Origin: CAZIOH01 sp964540815 | Lineage (GTDB): Bacteria > Myxococcota_A > Polyangia > Fen-1088 | Direction of reading: 5' to 3' | Assembly (NCBI GenBank): GCA_964540815.1 | Contig: CAZIOH010000002.1 | Location: forward strand, 62,001-126,000 | DNA length: 64,000 bases | Notes under the pieces: generated by a model | Told to the model about the DNA's origin: nothing | Database searches by the model: none | The model's input: the letters and a program-made list of their open reading frames with translations, nothing else | Made by a program: the position numbers and the translations under genes | In this document: one piece after another, positions 56,001 through 64,000 of the stretch | Numbering within the stretch: position 1 is the first letter of the stretch | Layout of the letters: each line of letters starts with the position of its first letter

Positions 56001-56478
56001 CCGTCCCGGTGAGCGCCAGGACCCCCGTTCCGGCCGTCCAGACCCCCGTGACTCCGGCCTGCGGTGTGAAGCCGAGGACGTCTTGTCCGTTCACGTAGCC
56101 GGTCGATATCGATACCTGCACGCCGGGGAGATCCGAACCATCCGAGATCGTCAGCGTGAGGTTGGGATCCACGGGGATCGGGACGGGGCTGACGATGGCC
56201 GTGAAATTGGTGGCGCCGGGCGAGATGGTGAGGACGGGCGTGACTCCCGTGACGACCTCGCTCGTGACCTTGCCGAGGTCGCTCCCCGGACCGCCAGCCC
56301 CTCCGCAGGCGGACAGGGACAGCAGGGCGGCTGCCAGGATGGCAGCACCTGCGGAGCCAGCGCCGGCCGCGTGCCTGCGTCGGGCTCCGTCGATGAAGGG
56401 AGACCCGAGTCCGAGTCCGAGTCCGAGTCCGAGTCCGAATCCTTGCCCAAGCGCGCGCGATGTCAGTGTGCGGTTCAT
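50041..56478 (-). CDS. Giant exported adhesin-like protein with C-type lectin, Ig-like repeats and MYXO-CTERM tail
   Basis: 2145 residues from ATG 56478. The N-terminus has a GLGLGLGLGLG run (6-bp DNA repeat) and then a hydrophobic stretch ending LSAC (Cys58). Domains in order: a cadherin-like segment (78-195), a C-type lectin domain (about 203-333, with WIGASD, GEPNNAGGENYAQF), an InlB-B-like repeat (357-428), four Big_1-like Ig repeats (431-825) and 16 repeats of about 79 residues (830-2095; pattern VSPxxxxVAPRGxxxFxxSGGSGxGYxFxLxTNxSGGxIDxxTGxYTAG and TDSLGNTAT). The tail is GGGCSC, a membrane helix and RRRRRRR, the MYXO-CTERM sorting signal. It is likely displayed on the surface and used for adhesion. 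Confidence 0.88.
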   Translation of the reverse strand: MNRTLTSRALGQGFGLGLGLGLGLGSPFIDGARRRHAAGAGSAGAAILAAALLSLSACGGAGGPGSDLGKVTSEVVTGVTPVLTISPGATNFTAIVSPVPIPVDPNLTLTISDGSDLPGVQVSISTGYVNGQDVLGFTPQAGVTGVWTAGTGVLALTGTASVASYQTVLRSVTYTNTAGATANTQARVVTFSIGAGSLSYGGHYYEFINAGLNWNDSKTAAAARTYYGLAGYLATITSSGENAFISAKLTATGWIGASDAAVEGDWRWVTGPEAGTLFFRGQGYSGTTITYSSWAGGEPNNAGGENYAQFYAGGSGQWNDLNGSQGLGYVVEYGGTAGDPNPQVSGAKNLTVSSLPNYTITATAGTNGSISPTGVNSYQQGQSQTFTITPATNYTVASVLVDGVSQGSVTTYAFSNITANHTISVTFSPPTLAVSAGNNQSANVSAAFGTPLSVLVTSSGGTPIAGATVMFTVPGSGASATVTTSATTNASGIASTSATANATPGAYNVTATISGTAVATTFALRNLGAPSTITVVSGTSQSAVVQGAFAAPLVAVVRDSTSFALPGVTVTFAAPSSAIASAALGATSVTTNASGQASVTATANTVAGTYAVTASASGVATAASFALANLAGVATNIALTGGATQTAVVGTAFGAPIVARVTDAFGNPAPGATVTFTKPGSGASAALATPSPSTSALGLAQTSATANTIAGNYTVSASIAAGASASAMLANTAGAPALVMLTGGSGQVGLAGAAFATPLGVAVVDTYGNPVGGATVAFTAVAASGTGASATLSSGSAVTNAAGLASVLATANASAGSYVVTAVAGGAPVASFALTNQFLLALSPTGASVAPRGSVTFAPSGGSGAGYVFALGSAPSGGTIDPATGVYTAGATPLVTDVVTVTDSQSHTATASISVGAALALAPLPTRVPPRGGAVFTATGGSQSGLAFTIVNNNSHGTIDSSGHYVAGQNDSVTDLVSVVDSLGNSATASIDVGPTVTLAASATSTPPRGALSFAASGGSGTFTYALGANPSGGTIDPTTGAYTAGSAFDQTDVVTATDSLGNSASANIAVGHGITVSPASPSVPPLGTLTLSASGGSGTGYAFTLGASASGTISDPTSGVYVAGAAPNASDLVTVTDSLGNTATTSISVGGGIRVSPSSLTTPPRGSQAFSVSGGSGAGYVFSLPTHPSGGTIDPSTGGYTAGATGSTVDGLSVVDSLGNHATVVITVGPGVGLTPATATLAPLGHQAFNVSGGSGSGYTFALSTNGSGGHVDALTGAYTAGAIGGVVDVVTAHDDLGNLATATLTVTPALTVAPTTLSAAPRASLSITASGGAPAYAFSVSSNGSGGTIDPTTGAYTAGTNPDSSDVITITDHNGATTNLVVTVGPGVGILPAHPSVAPRGSIAFGGVNGSGTGYTFALADNKSGGTIVAATGAYTAGPTGDVADLVSVTDSLGNTTTVSVAVGGHLVLGPTGASVAPRESLALYGVAGSGTGYVYAFQTNASGGSIDATTGAYVAGVVPDVTDVVLLTDSLGNTATTSIAVGPGLTVTPASASTAPRGTVSLTSAGGSATGYRFALSTNGSSGSVSASGVYTAGATGDTVDVVTVTDSLGNTDTVTIMVGHGLTVTATAATVPPRGTTTFTAVGGVGGGYVFTVRTNGSGGNIVSSTGVYTAGDTASSTDIIEVTDPFGNRATLAVMVGPGITIAPAALSAPPHGTLTLVATGGSGTGYHFAITSNASGGTLDATSGHYTAGGTTDVLDAVQVTDSLGNTASASIAVGGALTVNPSAPTVAPRDSVTFTAAGGNGSGFTFALATNASGGTIDAQSGQYTAGALGNVQDIVAVSDPLGNLAHVTIAVGDGLHVTPATVQAAPLAQLTFMVSGGSGKGYAFALTTNTSQGTIDPGTGVYTAGSQGGGTDVVTVTDSLGNTATASVHLGAALSTSVPTVTVAPHGTTTITVTGGGTMLTYTLTTNGSGGSINPVTGVYTAGPKGGTTDVITVTDGNHASVTITVQIGASLSAKPVTGTVQTGQTITLSTAGGSGSGQHWTIVSAGSGGTVNATTGAYTAGPHAGVDVVQVVDSLGNSAQVSIPVTAAGATTVASSGGGCSCSLGTAGVGGGRATALALGACGLLLLARRRRRRRG
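56405..56440 (-). repeat. Five perfect 6-bp repeats plus a variant at the adhesin N-terminus
   Basis: ccgagt repeats at 56405, 56411, 56417, 56423 and 56429, followed by ccgaat. In the coding frame it gives Gly-Leu repeats ahead of the signal peptide region. Changes in copy number would keep the frame. Confidence 0.9.
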
Positions 56479-56753
56479 GCGTCGTCTCCCCGTTTTGCAG
56501 GATCTGCGTTCTCGCGACACCGCAAGACCGGGTGAGATCAGGACGCGAGCTCGTGGAAAACTGTCTTCCGCCGCCGACCTGGCCCAACCCAATCGAACAG
56601 TGATGGCGTTCCGATTCCGGAGGCGCTCACCACGTTCGCCCTCGAGCCCCCCGAGGCCCGCCGGCGAAGGTCGATCGCGTCACCTTCCGCGTCCTCATCG
56701 GGCGTGGAGCGTCGAGACTTGAGGGCCGGGGACGAAATAGACGAAAGATTTTT

Positions 56754-57386
56754 CTACTTCGTGCCGAAAAGGCGGTCGCCCGCGTCTCCGAGGCCCGGGT
56801 GGATGTACCCGTGCTCGTCGAGGTGGTCGTCGATCGCCGCGGTGAACACGGGGACGTCGGGGTGGATCTGGTGGAAGTGTGCCAGGCCTTCGGGAGCGGC
56901 GACCAGGCAGACGAACTTGATGGACTTGGGGGTGGCCTGCTTGATGCGATCGACCGCGGCCACGGCGCTGTGACCGGTGGCCATCATCGGATCGACCGCG
57001 ATGACGTCCCGGTCCTCCAGGCCCTTCGGGATCCGGAAGTAGTACTCGACGGCGCCGAGGGTGTGCGGATCACGGTAAAGGCCGATGTGCCCCACGCGCG
57101 CTGACGGCAGGATGCGCAGCATCCCGTCGAGGAGCCCGTTGCCGGCCCGCAGGATGCTGACCAGCACGACCTTCTTGCCCTCGAGCACGGGGGCCTGCAT
57201 CGACGCCAGCGGCGTCTCGATCTGCTCGTAGACGAGCGGCAGATCGCGGGTGACCTCGTACCCGAGGAGCATGCTGACCTCCGAGAGGAGGGTGCGGAAG
57301 GAGCTGGTGCTGGTGTCCTTCTTGCGGAGCAGGGTCAGCTTGTGCTGGACCAGCGGGTGATCGATGACGGTGACTTTCGGGGCCAT
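56754..57386 (-). CDS. upp: Uracil phosphoribosyltransferase
   Basis: 210 residues from ATG 57386. It has LVQHKLTLLRKKDTSTSSFRTLLSEVSMLLGYE, VLVSILRAGNGLLDG, the PRPP-binding VDPMMATGHSAVAAVDRI and HPDVPVFTAAIDDHLDEHGYIHPGLGDAGDRLFGTK. These are the Upp landmarks; GHS replaces the usual GGS in the PRPP loop. It makes UMP from uracil and PRPP. It is the last gene of a three-gene operon with a DUF1688 protein and a GTP cyclohydrolase II-like protein, which places it in the URC uracil-degradation route rather than simple salvage. Confidence 0.93.
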   Translation of the reverse strand: MAPKVTVIDHPLVQHKLTLLRKKDTSTSSFRTLLSEVSMLLGYEVTRDLPLVYEQIETPLASMQAPVLEGKKVVLVSILRAGNGLLDGMLRILPSARVGHIGLYRDPHTLGAVEYYFRIPKGLEDRDVIAVDPMMATGHSAVAAVDRIKQATPKSIKFVCLVAAPEGLAHFHQIHPDVPVFTAAIDDHLDEHGYIHPGLGDAGDRLFGTK

Positions 57387-57403
57387 GGCTGGGGTTGCTC
57401 TCG

Positions 57404-58626
57404 TCAGAAGACGGTACCATCGCTGACGATCTGGATGGGGGGGGCACCGTCGGGGCGCCGCTCGCGCGCGAGGATCCGCCCGGCGCGCCAGGTCCCCGCC
57501 TCGAGGATCTTGACCAGGGGCAGCTCGCCCGGGCCCAGGCCGACGCGCTCGCGGATCACCGCCGCGATCCGGTCGAGCAGGGCGACGGTCAGCGCTCGCC
57601 ACTCGATGACCAGATCCGAGTCGATCGCGTGGGCTCGGTTCAGGCTCTCGGCGCTCCTCGGGACGAGCACGCCCCCATCGACGAAGAGCCCGCCGTTCCG
57701 GTACTCGGGCAGCCCGGTCAGCCCGTCGAGCTCGGTCACCCGTACGCCCGCCTGTTCGAGCGGCTCGATGAGCGAGTAGGCCAGCCACTGCGACAGCTTG
57801 TGGAACGGCACCCGGCCGAACCGCCTGTGGGTCCACACGTCCCCGAGCGGGACACCGGCGATCCGCTCGCGGCCCGGCCAGATCTCGCCGAACCCTTCGA
57901 GGAGCGCGATCAGGATCTCCTCGGCGATGAGGCTCCCATCGCGCGCGCGCGCGCGATCGCACAGCGCGAGCACCAGCCGCCCTGGTCGCGCCTCGCCGCC
58001 GGCCGCCTCGCGCTCGACCGTCTCTCCGAGGGCTCGAAGGAGGGCGACCCTCCCGTCGAGGCCGATGAGGGGGTTCTGCTCGTCCACCTGGAACGCCCGC
58101 GCGACCGCCTCCCGGTCGACCGATCGCAGGCGGCTGGCGTCGGCCCGCAAGGGCTGCGCGGGGTCTTTCGACAGGCCCCCGGCGACGAACCACGCGTGGC
58201 TGGCCACCGCCAGCCCTTCCGAGCGCTCGAAGCGCTCCCCGCTCGCCGGATCGCGGTAGGCCCAGGCCGCGCCGGCGCCGGCATCGAGGAGCACGCTGGT
58301 GATGACCAGATCGGCCCGCGCGAGGAGCTTGTCGCTCTGGCTCGCGCCGGCCAGCAGCGCCTCGAACGCGCGCAGGCGGCCCGACCCGCCGGCCTCGAAG
58401 TGGCGGTAGCGGCCGTGGTTGGGGACGTCGCGCAGGTCGGGGTGGCCCGCGCGCGCGATCTCGAGGACGCGCCGGGCGAGCGCCGGCAGCGCCTCGAGCC
58501 GCAACGTGAAGTGCTCGAGCTGCCCGGCCAGCGCCTCGGCGAACACGCGTTCGGCCTGCGCGCGCACCGCGCGCGCGCTGCGCAGCGACCGCAGGAGGGC
58601 GACCCCGTCGTCCGGATCCTCCCCGG

Positions 58627-58630
<4 letters not shown>
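57404..58630 (-). CDS. DUF1688 / URC4-family protein
   Basis: 408 residues from ATG 58630, overlapping the GTP cyclohydrolase-like gene stop as ATGA at 58627-58630. DUF1688 pattern: VPNHGRYRHFEAGGSGRL, ADLVITSVLLDAGAGAAWAY, GLAVASHAWFVAGGL, PLGDVWTHRRFGRVPFHKLSQWLAYSLIEPLEQAG and ELDGLTGLPEYRNGGLFVDGGVL. The yeast URC4 protein of this family is needed for uracil use as a nitrogen source; its reaction is not settled. The gene is followed 17 bp later by upp. Confidence 0.9.
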
Positions 58631-59883
<1,253 letters not shown>

Positions 59884-60074
59884 GCGCGTCACTCCGGGCG
59901 GACCCCCGGGAATCGACCGATCATACACCGAAGTTCCCCACCGAAGTCGCCCCACCGAAGTCGCCGATGCCCGCTCGGTCGTTTCCTGGCGCTCCCGATG
60001 GCATTTGCGAGCGGGTCGCGACGAGACGAGGTAATAGGTACACGCCAGGCCCGATCGCCAAGGAGCACCCCCGG

Positions 60075-60989
60075 ATGACTCGCACCGCTTTCGCTCACGG
60101 TCCCGACACCCTGCGCCTCGGTGATCTCGAGGTGACCCGCATCGGCTTCGGCGCCATGCGCCTGCCTGGACCCGAGGTGTGGGGCGAGCCCGAGAGCCCC
60201 GCCCAGGTCAAGGACGTGCTCCGGCGCGTGGTCTCCCTCGGGATCAACCTGATCGACACGGCCTGGTTCTACGGCCCACACGTGGCCAACCGGCTCATCG
60301 CCGAGACCCTTCACCCCTACCCGAAGGATCTCGTCATCGCGACCAAGCTCGGTGGCAGGCGGCTCCCCAACAAGGGCTGGGCGCCCTACGGTCGCCCGGA
60401 GGAGCTGCGCGAAGGCTGCGAGACCGACCTTCGCAGCTTGCGCCTCGACGTGCTCGACGTGGTCCACTTTCGCTACATGGGTCCGCACGCGCCGGTGGCT
60501 TTCGGCGAATCACTGGACGCGCTCATCGCGCTCAAGAACGAGGGAAAGATCCGCCACCTGGCCCTCAGCAACGTGGGCGTGGCGGAGCTCGAGACCGCGC
60601 GGCTTCGCACCCCCATCGTGGCGGTGCAGAACATGTTCAGCGCCGCCGGCGGCGGTGGCGCCCTGGCGAGGTCGACCCACTCGGAGGTCGCGTCACCCGA
60701 GAGCGTGCTCGACGCGTGCACCGCGCACGGGATCGCCTTCCTGCCCTTCTTTCCGCTCGGGGTGGGCGCACTGGCCAAGCCCGGCGGCCCGCTGGCCGCC
60801 GCGGCCGAGCGTCACCATGCCACCCCCGCCCAGATCGCCCTCGCCTGGTTGCTGGCGCGCTCTCCGATCATGTTGCCGATCCCTGGCACGAGCCGACCGG
60901 ACCACCTGGAACAGAACTGGGCGGCGCGCTCGATCGCCCTGACGGACGCGGAGGTGCAGGGCATCTCCGCGGCCGCGCGCGCGGCGTGA
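60075..60989 (+). CDS. Aldo/keto reductase
   Basis: 304 residues from ATG 60075, with AGGAG nine bases before it. The catalytic tetrad is visible: Asp and Tyr in NLIDTAWFYGP, Lys in VIATKLGG and His in LDVVHFRY. NADPH binding is indicated by LPIPGTSRPDHLEQN near the end. Subfamily is close to YdbC-like/AKR11-13 reductases acting on aldehydes or sugars. It is a single gene, divergent from the URC operon across 191 bp that contain short ccaccgaagt repeats. Confidence 0.92.
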   Translation: MTRTAFAHGPDTLRLGDLEVTRIGFGAMRLPGPEVWGEPESPAQVKDVLRRVVSLGINLIDTAWFYGPHVANRLIAETLHPYPKDLVIATKLGGRRLPNKGWAPYGRPEELREGCETDLRSLRLDVLDVVHFRYMGPHAPVAFGESLDALIALKNEGKIRHLALSNVGVAELETARLRTPIVAVQNMFSAAGGGGALARSTHSEVASPESVLDACTAHGIAFLPFFPLGVGALAKPGGPLAAAAERHHATPAQIALAWLLARSPIMLPIPGTSRPDHLEQNWAARSIALTDAEVQGISAAARAA

Positions 60990-61418
60990 AGGGAGACCGA
61001 AGAGAGGACGAAGAGACGCCCGAGAGACACCCAAGAGATATGCCCAAGGCATGCCGAAAATCCCGGGCCAGGCCGGCAGCTCGGTGGGGCGAGCCACTCG
61101 AGGGTCGACCGCATGTTCGAGCAGGGTGCGAAAGTATCTTGGCATCTTGCCAATCACGGGCGTGCCAGCAATTCGCCGAGGTATCTCGGGCGTGTCTCGG
61201 ACGTTTCTGGATCGAGCCCGACACGCATGGCCGAGGCGCAAGCGTTCGAAATCATTGAGGCGCTGTCGCGTGTCGATGCACGTCATGACCTCGGCACCTG
61301 GTTTGCTGAGCGACCCGGACGTCGAGGTCGAGGTCGACGGCGACACCGACGCACGGGCCCCCACAGGCAACCCACCCATGAATCCTGAATTCCATCCTGG
61401 CTCGAGGAGACCACGACC
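60990..61418. promoter_or_regulatory. 429-bp region before the PII gene
   Basis: No convincing gene was found here. It holds a perfect short inverted repeat TTGGCA-TCT-TGCCAA (61139-61153) about 150 bp upstream of the sigma-54-like promoter at 61293, in the position of a possible enhancer-binding site. The rest has GAGAGACACC-like repeats. Confidence 0.45.
61293..61306 (+). promoter_or_regulatory. Sigma-54 (-24/-12) promoter for the PII gene
   Basis: GGCACCTGGTTTGC matches the consensus GGCAC-N5-TTGC, with GG and GC 12 bases apart as required. Transcription would start near 61318, leaving a leader of about 100 nucleotides before the ATG at 61419. Control of PII by nitrogen through RpoN is common in proteobacteria. 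Confidence 0.6.
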
Positions 61419-61757
61419 ATGAAGAAGATCGAAGCCATCATCAGGCCGCACAAGCTGGACGACGTGAAGGACCGGCTCCGGGAGATCGGCATCTCGGGAA
61501 TGACCGTCTACGAGGTCAAGGGCTTCGGGCGAACCGGGGGAAAGACGGAGGTGTACCGAGGCAGCTCCTACGTCACGGACTTCGTTCCCAAGCTTCGGCT
61601 CGAGGTCGTGGTCACCGACGGCATGGCCGGTGAGGTCGTGAGCGCCATCCTCGGTGTGGCGAAGACAGGCAAGATCGGAGATGGGAAGATCTTCCTCAGC
61701 ACCATCGACGAGGCCATCCGCATCCGAACCGGCGAGGTCGGCGACGACGCGATCTGA
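61419..61757 (+). CDS. glnB: PII nitrogen regulatory protein (GlnB/GlnK type)
   Basis: 112 residues, the exact family length. It starts MKKIEAIIRPHKLDDVKDRL and has the T-loop GFGRTGGKTEVYRGSSYVTDFVPK with Tyr51, the uridylylation site, then the B-loop GKIGDGKIF and the C-loop RIRTGE. It binds ATP/ADP and 2-oxoglutarate and signals nitrogen status to targets such as AmtB or NtrB. GAGGAG is about ten bases before the ATG. No amtB or glnA gene follows; expression is probably from the sigma-54-type promoter upstream. Confidence 0.95.
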   Translation: MKKIEAIIRPHKLDDVKDRLREIGISGMTVYEVKGFGRTGGKTEVYRGSSYVTDFVPKLRLEVVVTDGMAGEVVSAILGVAKTGKIGDGKIFLSTIDEAIRIRTGEVGDDAI

Positions 61758-61829
61758 GCATCCGCGGCCGGGCGCACCGGCCGACGGCATACAGCCCGTC
61801 CGGCCGGCGCGGCGCGCGAAAATTACGCG

Positions 61830-61842
61830 AAATCGTCGATTT
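61830..61842. promoter_or_regulatory. Palindrome AAATCGTCGATTT in an AT-rich promoter region
   Basis: A perfect 6-bp inverted repeat around a single T lies in a locally AT-rich stretch (about 61815-61915) unlike the surrounding DNA. It is about 150 bp before the gene at 61995. It looks like a regulator binding site for that gene, but no regulator is known. Confidence 0.3.
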
Positions 61843-61994
61843 GGAAACCTGCACGAAATAGAAGATCGGGCAATATCCATAGTCGATAGTGCGTTTTGCA
61901 ATTTCGGTCACAAGTCGTCTCGGTCTGCTCCGGTGGGGCTGCTGGCGGTCGGTGGGTTTCGACGACGGGCCTCGTTCCTGGAAAGCGATAATCC

Positions 61995-63377
61995 ATGCCG
62001 AAATCGAAGGATCGCGTGGCACAGCAGTGCACCGGTGAGGGCCTGGCTCCGAGGGCCCTTGCGCCGTTGCTGGAAGGGCTGATCCCGCTCGAGCTGGGCG
62101 GAGATGGCCATGCCCGGCTCCGGGATCTCGATGCGCGGACCGCGGAGGGGCTCCCGCCGGAGCGACGGGACGCCCTCCGCAAGCTGGTTCGTCAGACCGT
62201 TCACGAGCGCATGGGCCGATTCCCCCGGGAGATCCTCGATCATCCTTTGCCTTCTCCCGCGGTCGTGCTTCGAACCTTGTCGCTCGACTGGCGGATATCC
62301 GACTGCCTGCGGAGACTGTTGCCGATCCTGCCCACCGACACGAGCTGGACCATCCGGCGGTATCTCTCGATCTCGAGGTTCAGGGCCGCCTTCTTGCTGG
62401 AGGTCCTGGTTCGGCTGGAGGCTCACCAGGATCGGGGAGCGCCCCGAGTCGCTCAAGTGTCCTCGGTGGATCCTTTCGACGAGGGTCTGGTCCTCGCCCG
62501 GTGGTTGCGGCACCTGAAGTCGCGCCTGCCATTGACCGAGTCGGAGGCGCACCGCGCGCTCGCGCGGATGGGATTCCAGGACCCGGACGCCTCGGTGAGC
62601 GAGCTCGCCCGCCGGGCGGAGGAGCACGGTCTGGTGGTGCCGTTTCGGGTGGTCCGGCAGCGGGGCTGCATCTTCGTGGTCGCCCCCGAGCAGGCCGCGG
62701 GGGTCACCGCCCTGACCACGGCTGCGGCGCGAGCCATCCAGCACTGGGGCCTGGCCAGCGTTCGCGAGATCGTGAAGCACGTGCGGGTCGTTCATGGACA
62801 TGGACCTGGACACGGGCCCCCACCGGCGCGAGCACCAGGGTCCACGGGCGCCAGGCGAAGTCGGACGACGAACGCCAACCGGATCGTGGATGGAAAGCTG
62901 GCCCGCACGGTGCTCAGCAGCTTGCCTCAGTTCTCGTGGCTCGATCGGAAGCTCGGCTGGTTCTGGTTTCGCGATTGCCCCAACCGACTCCTGCGCGCGC
63001 TCGGCAAGATCTTCTCGGTGACCACCTCGGTCAAGCTGGACGTGCTCCTCGCGGCGATCTTCCGCGCGGAGGCCCAGGCTGGGGGCCCGCGCCCGAGCCG
63101 ACGCGCCCTCGAGAGCGCCTGCGCCCAGCTCCCTGGCTGTCGGCTGGACGGGGACGACGTGCGCATGGAGGCCGCGCTCGATCGCGCCGAATGGTTGAGC
63201 CCGACGGAGCTGTCGCTGGTGGATCTGCTCGAGAAGAGCGGCGGCGCCGCCAGCACGACCGCCATCCAGCGGATGGCGCTGGCCTGTGGGATCGCGCCCG
63301 GGACCTTCTGGCGCACCGTCCGGGCCTCTCCGGTGGTCCTGACGTTGCCGGCGGCCACCCTGATGCTGGTCCGTTGA
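61995..63377 (+). CDS. Protein of unknown function with sigma/helix-turn-helix-like segments
   Basis: 460 residues, ATG 61995. I cannot assign a family with confidence. The C-terminal half (about 295-460) has GKLARTVLSSLPQFSWLDRKLGWFWFRDCPNRLLRALGKIFSVTTSVKLDVLLAAIFRA and ends MALACGIAPGTFWRTVRASPVVL; this layout is like helix-turn-helix proteins of myxobacteria related to RNA polymerase or sigma-associated proteins. A linker at about 265-290 is rich in Gly, Pro and His (HGHGPGHGPPPARAPG). The gene is preceded by an AT-rich, palindrome-bearing promoter region. A DNA-binding regulatory role is the best guess. Confidence 0.5.
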   Translation: MPKSKDRVAQQCTGEGLAPRALAPLLEGLIPLELGGDGHARLRDLDARTAEGLPPERRDALRKLVRQTVHERMGRFPREILDHPLPSPAVVLRTLSLDWRISDCLRRLLPILPTDTSWTIRRYLSISRFRAAFLLEVLVRLEAHQDRGAPRVAQVSSVDPFDEGLVLARWLRHLKSRLPLTESEAHRALARMGFQDPDASVSELARRAEEHGLVVPFRVVRQRGCIFVVAPEQAAGVTALTTAAARAIQHWGLASVREIVKHVRVVHGHGPGHGPPPARAPGSTGARRSRTTNANRIVDGKLARTVLSSLPQFSWLDRKLGWFWFRDCPNRLLRALGKIFSVTTSVKLDVLLAAIFRAEAQAGGPRPSRRALESACAQLPGCRLDGDDVRMEAALDRAEWLSPTELSLVDLLEKSGGAASTTAIQRMALACGIAPGTFWRTVRASPVVLTLPAATLMLVR

Positions 63378-63394
63378 AATGGCGGGGCCGGGCC

Positions 63395-63981
63395 GAGGGC
63401 GTGCTCGACCACCAGGACGTCCCCACGCGCTCCGAGGACATGCGGGTCATCATCAAGCACATCGACAACATCTCGTCGACCATTCGCCAGCTGCTCGATT
63501 TCTCGCGCCGTCAGACCGTCGCGCCGAGCGCGGTGCCCTTCGTCGTCGCGGTCGAGCGGGCTCGGGAGCTGGTGCAGTGGAAGATCGCCGCCAGGGGGCT
63601 GTCCCTCGCGGTGCGCACCGAGACGACCTCCCGCTGCTGGCCACCAACCCCGATCAGCTGCAGCAAGTCCTCCTCAACCTGCTGCTCAACGCCTGCGATG
63701 CCTCCGAGAAGGGCCAGCAGGTCCTGGTCACGGCCCGGGCGCTCGGCGGCCGAGAGGTCGAGCTCTCGGTGGTCGACAACGGGTGTGGGATCGCCGCCGA
63801 GCACATCAACCCCGTCTTCGATCCCTTCTTCACGACCAAGAAGCGTGGAGAGGGAACCGGCCTCGGGCTGACCATCGTGGCCGGGCTCGTGAGGAACCAT
63901 GGGGGCCACATCAACCTCGCGAACAACCCCGGCGCGGGGGTCACCGTCACCGTGCGCTGGCCGACGGTCGCTCGAGGGTGA
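63395..63981 (+). pseudogene. Truncated, frameshifted sensor histidine kinase
   Basis: One frame gives EGVLDHQDVPTRSEDMRVIIKHIDNISSTIRQLLDFSRRQTV, a kinase dimerisation helix, up to about 63625. From about 63630 another frame continues: LLATNPDQLQQVLLNLLLNACDASEKGQQ, DNGCGIAAEHINPVFDPFFTTKK and GEGTGLGLTIVAGLV, the ATPase domain, stop at 63981. The His phosphorylation box and sensor region are missing, because the preceding gene ends at 63377. So the gene lacks its 5' half and also has a one-base frameshift. It may once have been partner to the gene at 61995. Confidence 0.65.
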
Positions 63982-64000
63982 GCTCGAGCGCGCGCGCGTC

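Noticed and set aside
59900..59965. ccaccgaagt repeats upstream of the GTP cyclohydrolase-like gene
   Set aside because: Three short imperfect copies, too degenerate to support an operator call.

Overview
This window is high-GC bacterial DNA, probably from a myxobacterium (Myxococcota, Polyangia-like). The evidence is a giant exported protein ending in a MYXO-CTERM-type tail, many lipoproteins with long Gly/Ser/Thr-rich linkers behind the lipobox, paired DUF1552/DUF1592 and DUF1501/DUF1800 proteins, and a PII gene with a sigma-54-type promoter. The taxonomic call is inference from gene content. A 100-base run of N (27791-27890) marks a scaffold gap inside a 9-bp tandem repeat. No rRNA, tRNA, CRISPR array, integrase or transposase was seen.

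Layout. 1-4820: 3' part of a cyclic beta-1,2-glucan synthase-like gene. 4830-7771: a decayed histidine phosphatase, a lectin-like lipoprotein and a repeat-rich lipoprotein. 7981-10472: a NhaR-like LysR regulator divergent from two DUF4398 lipoproteins, one with an OmpA domain. 10538-15376 (minus): five overlapping genes for a MacA-type adaptor, a split MacB-type ATPase and permease, and a ZnuC/ZnuB-type metal importer pair. 15488-18708 (plus): a second adaptor-permease-ATPase export operon. 18750-20683: three small coiled-coil, PRC-barrel or unknown proteins. 21024-23066: alcohol dehydrogenase and cation efflux protein. 23111-26397: DUF1552 plus DUF1592-type pair.

26733-29131 is damaged or poorly assembled: a HAD phosphatase, a glycosyltransferase interrupted by the repeat and gap, and a frameshifted PqiA relic. 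29288-30835 is a phospholipase C-like phosphoesterase. 31089-34931 is a tightly coupled DUF6544, MDR oxidoreductase and pyruvate-kinase-like operon. 34969-38433 holds RNase HII, MAPEG, patatin and a secreted HExxE protein. 38754-42106 has a jelly-roll-like lipoprotein, an isolated Anbu peptidase and a DUF1080 lipoprotein. 42152-45673 has the DUF1501/DUF1800 pair and a DUF1588 relic. 45716-48705 encodes two sensor kinases, one with a 22-bp perfect inverted repeat at its start codon. 48843-56478 has a second jelly-roll-like lipoprotein and a 2145-residue adhesin-like protein. 56754-59883 is a compact uracil-catabolism (URC) operon. 60075-63981 has an aldo/keto reductase, PII, an unknown 460-residue protein and a broken sensor kinase.

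Most of the coding capacity serves the cell envelope: lipoproteins, export ABC systems, surface adhesin and envelope glucan. Two themes stand out. One is short in-frame tandem repeats (6, 9, 15, 18 or 21 bp) inside many unrelated genes. The other is a set of gene relics (histidine phosphatase, PqiA, DUF1588, sensor kinase) that lack whole domains and also carry frameshifts.
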